Source: Linanthus parryae (taxonomy: Eukaryota; Streptophyta; Magnoliopsida; Ericales; Polemoniaceae). From it: a DNA stretch of 64,000 bases. The notes under the pieces were generated by a model. The model was not told the origin of the DNA, ran no database searches, and worked only from the letters and a program-made list of their open reading frames with translations. Positions within the stretch are counted from its first letter, which is position 1; each line of letters opens with the position of its first letter. This document shows, piece by piece, positions 57,915 to 64,000 of this stretch. The stretch spans positions 156,251,345 through 156,315,344 of the forward strand of contig JALGPY010000002.1 in NCBI GenBank assembly GCA_023055425.1, read 5' to 3'. A program made the translations under genes and the position numbers.

Positions 57915-58923
57915 GAGAAAACAAGTAACGCGTTGTTTCAAATTTTTATTTGAAGGATGTCCAAGACGAGCATGCCCTATTTGAGCCTCAATTCTTTGAC
58001 CCATGAAGGCTTGAGTAGAGGACATAGATTGTATAGGGTATAACCCATTTTTACTCAGAACATCTTATAATATTTTTCCCGTAGCCTTGGCGTAAAGGCA
58101 AAATGATGTATCATCAAATATGAAACATACATTAAGTTATTTGCGTAACTTGTTTACAGAAAATCAATTGGTTGAAATAGAAGGCACATGCTGATTATAA
58201 GATAAAACATATGACGACGTAGAAGTTGAGAGAAAGGCATTACCGATATATTGAATTTGGAGAGAAGAGCCATTACCAATAGTATTATGATTTGTGCTAG
58301 AGTAGGGTTATGACAGAGACAAGTTTTGGAAATCTCCAGTCATATTATTAGTTTTTCCAGTCTCTATGAGCTAAAAGTTTGGCTGAGAAGCAGAGAAACA
58401 TGTATTCATAATCAATAACCGCAGAAGAAACAATTAATTTATCACGAAAGCTTTTAAGCTTTTGCACGTATAAACCGATGGAGTCGGAACGCTTTTAAGA
58501 TTCAGGAGATCAGTTTTTAATTGAAAATATGATAATGAAAAAGAGGGGCATACCGAGACTCTAAAGTGAGCCAAGAAGAATGAGAATAAGAGAGACCATT
58601 GTTATGAGACAAGGCGTCTTGAGGCAATGTTACATTAATCAATGTCAAAATGGCCTGATCTTTAATCTTCCAAGAAGAGTAAGCAGGGCCGTGGCTGATA
58701 CAGCTCCATTGGTGGTGATGGCGTACTGCTGCAGACAAGGAATTGGTCTATCCAAATAACTAAATAACATCTTTGTTTTAAGGACTGAAGTTAACTGATA
58801 TTTTCGTAGAACAAAACAGGGACCATCAAGCATGATATGTATATTTGATAAAAGAGCAAGAGAGTTTGGAGAGTCCATGTGGCGGCGGTAGAGAGCATAT
58901 CGATGCTTCCTGAAAAAGTGCAT
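57915..58923 (-). pseudogene. Copia gag, protease and pre-integrase relic
   Basis: Minus-strand blocks in order: FVLRKYQLTSVLKTKMLF and TTNGAVSAT (gag), AYSSWKIKDQAILTLINVTL (gag, second frame), a protease site decayed to ETGKTNNMTGDFQNLSLS, then SSLQIQYIGNAFLSTSTSSY and finally SKNGLYPI and HARLGHPSNK (pre-integrase). Several frameshifts and stops. The blocks resemble those of the 49733-54813 element, so the two may be related families. Confidence 0.75.
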
Positions 58924-59038
58924 TAAAAGAGAGAAACCATATTCATTGAATTATAAGGAGAGGGGGAATATACAGGGAATGAGATTGTTGATTGGTACAA
59001 GTTTCAACGAATGGTCTTGAAGACTATTAAAATACTAA

Positions 59039-59360
59039 GAGCATCCACAGTAGTAGTGTTATGCCCAACTAGCTAAGTTTTAATCGGAAACTAACTTATC
59101 CATTTTAGTAAGGTAGTTTTGCTCCGGTAGTGTTGTACCAAAACTATCTACAATAACTTATAAAAAGAGAAGTGGCGAGGATTGTTGACTCGCCACATGT
59201 AGCTAGCAAGAAAGTATGAGACTAAAGTAGCATGTGGTTTTTTTTTTTTTTTGAAATAAAGTAGCATGTGGTTTGAATAGCCTACTGGAGAGAGCATTTA
59301 TTCAATTTGACTGGCTATTTTGGTGTTAACTTCCATTTGAATACTCTACTGTGAATGCTC
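59039..59360. mobile_element. Tourist-like MITE inside the right LTR of the copia relic
   Basis: It starts gagcatccacagtag and ends ctactgtgaatgctc, an inverted repeat with one mismatch over 15 bases. Flanks are TAA (59036-59038) and gaa (59361-59363). It interrupts sequence that is continuous in the left LTR (56480-56530), confirming an insertion. It carries a T-rich run (59239-59252) and a short direct repeat, agtagcatgtggttt. Confidence 0.8.
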
Positions 59361-59576
59361 GAATGATAGCAAAGGTTAGATTTAATCAAAGGACCACGAT
59401 GCTATAGCGTTATGGTTACACCAATAAGGTGGGCTAAATATGATTGGGCTAACACATAATGTGGGCTTTGCATATAAGTGTAGATATTGCTTGGTTATGG
59501 TCTTGTGAGGCTTATGATAGTATTGGGCTTCAACCCAGTTATTTTATAAAGCCTAGTTCTTCAATTACAATTCACA

Positions 59577-60064
59577 TCGAAAAAAATTCTACCATAAATG
59601 ACCTGAGTGGGAAGGAAGTAGAACTAACTCAACTGAAAGAGTTTGGCGCCTGGAGTTAAAAGGCCCAGTTTTTCATAATATAGCGAAATTTTCCAAATTT
59701 GGCCCACTCTTTATTGCGAAATTTTCCCAATTCCTTTTAGTACTTTGCAACATGTGCTACCATATTTTTTGTAAACAGCACTTTGTTAATTAAGTAGTGC
59801 ATTTTTGGCCGTCTTTTACCATAATTCCTGAGAGCCCGTTCTGGGAGTGATGGCTATATTGGACAAACATTGTGACCTAGGTCTAACCTATCTTGTGTAC
59901 AAAAATGCTAATACGAGCATGAAGCTCTTTACTGTTTGATCTAGGTGTAGCCTATCCTGTTTTTTTTAAAAGACACTCCATAGAAAGCACTAAGCAGAAG
60001 AATTAAACAAAAAAGAGTCAATGCTCAAAATAGAACAAAAATCAAGTGGAGGGCTGGAGGCATG
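59577..60064. other. Intergenic DNA
   Basis: No gene recognised. The word gatctaggtgtagcctatc near 59939 is close to gacctaggtctaacctatc near 59873, a minor direct repeat. Confidence 0.45.
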
Positions 60065-60067
60065 TAA

Positions 60068-61330
60068 GAGTATCTTCCACAGTGCACTAAATCATATAGT
60101 TGATGGTAAAATTTGGTGTTTTCGGCCTCCCACAGCAAATCACAGAATCATATAAATGAATGAGAATTTTTTTAGGCCTCCCACAATCGTTGACCAAAAA
60201 AACACCAAATCACCGAATCCTATATTTGGTGTAGCTTTTGTGAAATGGTGAAGTGCATTTCCCACAATACCTCCAAATCCTATCATATATCACCAAATTT
60301 TATTTTTATCATCAAATTTGATGGCGAAAATAGAATAAATTTTTAATTCGTATTTAGGGCACATTTTACATTACTTTTATATAATTGAAGACATAATGTC
60401 ATATTTTACAAATGATTGGTGTTAAAAATTATTTTGACAACTAATATAATTATTCTTAGTGATAACAAATAAAATATAAACAAAAATGACGACAAGAACA
60501 ATGCACTAATAATAAACTTAGAAAAATGAAAATAGATCACATCCGTACACCAAAAAAATAATCTACCCGTACACCTAAAAATGTCCAAGAACAATATTTC
60601 ACACAGAAACATGAAGCTTATCGCAAAGACGTTGAGCGGGCATTTGTAGTTCTCCAAGCTCGATTTGCAATTGTTAGAGGAGCCACTCGATTTTAGAAGA
60701 AAAATGATATTCACGAGATCATGTTAGCATGCATTATCATGCACAATATGATAGTCGAAGAGGAACGAAGCGAGTATCTCAACACCTACACTTCTGATGC
60801 TTCTCACATTCCCACAGATCTTGATTATGAAAGTTACCATTTGTACCGCATTACAAGGGGTATCACTAATTCAACATTTATCCAATTTCTAGGTCGACAT
60901 CGAGACTTGATAAACCAAGGAGCTCATAACGAACTAAGAAGATTAAAAGAAGACTTATTGCACACTTATGAGATAATCATGGTAAAATAGATTAGACTGG
61001 TCAATTAAATTTGTTGAAGTGTTATTTAATCATTTTGTAATTTCGTGTAATATTATTTTGGTAATATATATATATATTTAATAGTTATGGAATTCATGAT
61101 TCAGTGATAAATTTGATGATTTGTTGTGGGAGGCCAAAAATGCCATTATCTAAATTTGATGAAATGATGAAATAACTATCTGGCGTAAAAATTGGTGAAA
61201 ACTGTGGAAGACCAAAAGTGTTATTTTTCACCAAAAACGGTGTTTTTGAGGGTACTGTGGAGGCCAAACCATTTTCTCCACCAAATATTGGATTTCATGT
61301 AAAATTTGATATCAACTGTGGAAGATGCTC
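60068..61330 (+). mobile_element. Deleted PIF/Harbinger DNA transposon, 1,263 bp
   Basis: It starts gagtatcttccacagt and ends actgtggaagatgctc, an inverted repeat with one mismatch. TAA is duplicated at 60065-60067 and 61331-61333. It contains the C-terminal part of a Harbinger transposase on the plus strand. The middle of the transposase and the separate Myb-like protein are missing, so it can move only if another element supplies them. Confidence 0.9.
60574..60990 (+). pseudogene. Harbinger (PIF) transposase, C-terminal fragment
   Basis: The frame gives EAYRKDVERAFVVLQARFAI and then IMLACIIMHNMIVEEERSE. The Glu of the KDVERAF block is the third residue of the Harbinger DDE triad, and CIIMHNMIVE is the family hallmark (DDE_Tnp_4). 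A TAG at about 60693 replaces the usual Trp before KKNDIHE. The first two catalytic Asp residues are absent from the element. The tail ends at 60990. Confidence 0.85.
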
Positions 61331-61333
61331 TAA

Positions 61334-62189
61334 GCCCAGTTACTAGTAAGCTTTCCTAATTTGTAATTTTGAACAATCCAATTCGCAGCAGCATTTCCCT
61401 CGAAAGAATTGGCCAAAAGGCAGTGGAAATTTTTTCCACTGCCGAGAAGCACCAACAATTAAGGAGTTGGTGTTTAAGGGTAATAAGTGTAATTATACTA
61501 CTTAATTCTTCGAAAATCTTGATTTACTTAACAAAAATCCAAAAAAAAGAAAAACTTCTCTCTCTCTTCCCTTCTGTTAAACACAGTGACGAACCCAGAC
61601 AACCTTCGTCGTGTCTTCTTCTTCTTCACATGCAAGATCGTCGTGCCTTCTTCTTCACAGGCGCGTCTTCTTCGTCTCTGGCGAAGAACCCAGATTTCTT
61701 CGTCTCCGGCGAAGAACCCAGAAATTTGTTTGAAATTGATACTTTTTGCATGTTTTGAAACTATTTCTATAAAATTGGTATGAAATTGAAGAACAAACAC
61801 CAAAATTGGTATGAAATCGAAGAACAAACACCAAAATTGGTATGAAATTGAAGAACTAACTTCAAAATTCTGGGTTTTTGACGAGGAACTGTCGACTGTC
61901 GACATTGGGAAGTCGACAAACAAGGAAAAAATAATGCCCTCTGTCCATGTTCTCTGTGTAACCCCTATCTTGGCTGTCGACAATCGAAATGTGGAAGTCG
62001 ACTAAACAGCCAGAAATTGATGCTTTCTGTCCCTGCTGTCTTTGAAATTAAAGCACCCAGACAATACCTTAGAAAACGATAAATTCGTTAAATTAAAGAA
62101 TCCAAGACTAACAAATTCATGAACTTTAAGAATCCAGCAATAAAACAACTAATTAATAACTATGAACTCTAAAAAGAAACTATTATAAT
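61334..62189. other. Intergenic DNA with tandem repeats
   Basis: Besides the 31-bp repeat at 61772-61866 there is a 27-bp duplication (ggcgaagaacccaga at 61680 and 61707) and cgactgtcgac-type short palindromes near 61890. ORFs here are low-complexity and not supported as genes. Confidence 0.45.
61772..61866. repeat. 31-bp tandem repeat, three units
   Basis: Units of attggtatgaaattgaagaac begin at 61774, 61805 and 61836. The first two are nearly identical and the third diverges at its end. Confidence 0.9.
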
Positions 62190-62214
62190 TCATCCTTTGT
62201 CGATCATATGCTAG

Positions 62215-63712
62215 CTAGCTGCACGTACTCCTTCCACAGGCGGTTACTGCATGCACCAACAAAACAAGATAGATACATGTATGTATTAATGTAATGAATT
62301 TATAAATATAGCACGTATGTACGTATCGGTGAGGGAAACATACCTTAGAAGACGGTAAATTCATATCGTACGCATTGGCCATCAGATCCACCATATAACG
62401 TGGGAACAAACCAATGATTTCACTCTCAATGTACTCCCCGTGGAGCCAGTCATTATCATCCGGGAGATTAAGGTAGTTGTCGCAGGGCTTCCGAAGATGT
62501 TCATACGCGTTCCTAACGAACAAGTAAAAGGACACGGTGGTGTCATCATAGCCCTTGGTCCACTTTGAAAATATCGGTTTCCGTTTCTTCCGTAAACTCT
62601 TATAGCACAGTACGCGATAGAGGGGGTGGCCATGGGGTGCCTTACCTGGAGGGATTATGTCTCTCCAGTCACTTGTTGCATGACCCGTACTGCCTGCAAG
62701 GGGGTTAGTCTTCTTCATGCAATCTTCCCAGCTAGTCTGTCCTTTACTAGGGGGCTTATACTTCTGTGCTTGGTATTCTCTGCACACTCGTAACAATTTT
62801 TCCATCCTCTCCTCCCCAGACCACATAGACGAATGGTCAACGCAAATTTGGCAGATATTTCATTACCCGGCCAGAATCGTGGTGGCTCAGAGTGTCGTGC
62901 AAATCTTGTACGTCAGCCGGATAGGTTTCACCCTTCAGAATATGCTTGAAGATGGTATGGATCAACCTTGTCATTCCTGGCAGACCCTGCATGGAAGAAG
63001 CATCGTCAGTCTTCAGGTTCACTGCCAATATTGTACATGCAAAGTCAATTTCTTTTTCTACGTGAGGATCATGACGGACGTCCTAGCTGCCCTTTTGGCG
63101 CTTGAAGATGAAGTTTTCAGGGTTCTTTAGTGCTCATTGCAGTTGTTCGTTCCAGCCTGCACTACATTGTACGTATTCACTGAGAATTGCTCTAAGCATT
63201 CCTCTAGTATGTGCAGACAGCTTGTTTCCGTACGTCCGACTACCGTGATCTATTTTATATGCGATCCACTCAGCCAAATCAAAATCGTAACCCCGATTAT
63301 ACGAAAATATCTTCTTGTCTCGGTCAACCAATTTAACTTCATCGGTCTCCTGCTTGGCTTCAACCAATTTAACTTCATCCGTCTCCTGCTGGGCTTCAAC
63401 CAATTTAACTTCAACGGTATCCTGCTGGGCTTCAACCAATTTAACTTCAACGGTCTACTGATGGGCTTCAACCAATTTAACTTCAACGGTCTCCTGCTGG
63501 GCTGCAACCGTGTTGTTCTTTCCCTTCTTCTTCTTTTTCTTCTTGTTTATTTTCTTATCATCTCTATCATTTATGCGGCTACATACTACATCGATGTCCG
63601 TGTTCGTCCAAGTTACGATAGCGCACTTCTTTCTTTCGCGACGGGCTTTCATTTTATTGAATTCCACTCTACGACTTTCTTCCGCATATGCCTCCATTAT
63701 TGCCGCCACCAC
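62215..63712 (-). pseudogene. Degraded gene of unknown family with in-frame peptide repeat
   Basis: One minus-strand frame runs from about 63712 to 62837 with stops at 63455-63457, 63134-63136 and near 63088; a second frame continues from 62826 to at least 62344. It starts near IMEAYAEESRRVEFNK, then a Lys-rich run, five or six copies of a 12-residue KLVEAQQETVEV repeat, then DFDLAEWIAYKIDHGSRTYG, FIFKRQKG, ILAVNLKTDDASS and GLPGMTRLIHTIFKHILKG. The second frame has TSWEDCMKKTNPLAGSTGHA and GYDDTTVSFYLFVRNAYEHL. A splice-donor-like aaggtatgt follows NLPSSK at about 62343. I do not recognise the family. It may be a host gene relic or a transposon passenger gene. Confidence 0.55.
63329..63508 (-). 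repeat. 36-bp minisatellite coding a 12-residue peptide repeat
   Basis: Five full units begin at 63329, 63365, 63401, 63437 and 63473. The period is exactly 36 bp, so the minus-strand frame is kept through all units. One unit has GAG changed to TAG, giving the stop at 63457-63455. Confidence 0.92.
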
Positions 63713-64000
63713 CTACATAGAACAAAATATAGAGAAGGGTATATAATGTTCTCAACGTGTGAAGGAAAAACAACATGCAAATACTGCATCTGTTTTGCTA
63801 TATAATACCTCTGTTTTTACTCAACGCGTGAAGGAAAAACAACATGAAAAAACAACATGCAAACCCTAATTTTTCTCTACTGTTATTCTCCTAGTCGTTG
63901 GTTTATTGTTGCATTCTTCTCCCCAATAAACCTCCCTAATAAGCTAGGGTTTATTGAATAAATAATTTAGAAATCACCGACACCAAAGCAACTGTTTCTA
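63713..64000. other. Intergenic DNA upstream of the degraded gene
   Basis: It has a direct repeat, gtgaaggaaaaacaacatg, at about 63759 and 63828, 69 bases apart. No promoter element could be assigned. Confidence 0.4.

Larger units (their letters stand above)
56424..59576 (-). mobile_element. Internally deleted Ty1/copia element, minus strand
   Basis: Two diverged direct repeats, about 56424-56745 and 58924-59576, share aaaagagagaaa, ggttagatttaat, ggtcttgtgag and cttcaatta-like words and serve as LTRs. The right one is enlarged by a MITE. Between them the minus strand has gag, protease and pre-integrase remnants (about 57915-58923). Integrase, RT and RNase H were not found in the short remaining interior. 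Ends and target duplication are uncertain. Confidence 0.65.

Noticed and set aside
63329..63508. CRISPR-like 36-bp repeats
   Set aside because: No spacers; the repeat keeps a coding frame and is a coding minisatellite.

Overview
This window reads as nuclear DNA of a flowering plant, most likely a eudicot. It has a spliced Dof-type (CDF) transcription factor gene and plant-type Ty3/gypsy and Ty1/copia retrotransposons with initiator-tRNA-Met primer sites (TGGTATCAGAGCC). It also has a plant mariner-like transposase, PIF/Harbinger and other MITEs, and a LINE/RNase H relic. There is no prokaryotic signature and no CRISPR array. The species cannot be named from the sequence alone.

Layout. 1-1016 is the right part of a copia LTR whose other end lies outside the window; it sits in a Tat-like Ty3/gypsy element. 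1017-about 9430 is the 3' half of that gypsy element: integrase relic, a 54-bp minisatellite, an antisense four-exon gene relic with a plant-mobile-domain-like N-terminus, polypurine tract and 3' LTR. About 9431-11965 is older gypsy-LTR-like non-coding DNA. 11971-23177 is a complete copia element on the minus strand (GTTAC target duplication), itself interrupted by a 2.77-kb solo gypsy LTR (CCAGG duplication). 23178-24790 is a broken mariner-like transposase, into whose 3' end the copia element inserted. 25.4-29.8 kb is AT-rich intergenic DNA with a SINE scrap and several MITEs.

The only apparently intact host gene is the CDF gene at 30268-32174 (two exons, 397 aa). After it come an RNase H-like relic split by a small copia element (33014-38129), and then a copia element with almost identical LTRs and a wrecked interior (38398-46219, ACAAG duplication). 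46.2-49.6 kb is intergenic. A copia element with CTACG duplication (49733-54813) splits a LINE/RNase H relic. 56.2-59.6 kb holds a 78-nt-arm hairpin and an internally deleted minus-strand copia element whose right LTR carries a MITE. 60068-61330 is a deleted Harbinger element. 62.2-63.7 kb is a degraded minus-strand gene of unknown family with an in-frame 36-bp repeat.

Most coding relics carry stops or frameshifts, so the window is mainly a record of nested insertions around one regulatory gene. The two most interesting items are the antisense multi-exon gene carried by the gypsy element and the copia element at 38-46 kb, which looks recently moved although it has no usable proteins.
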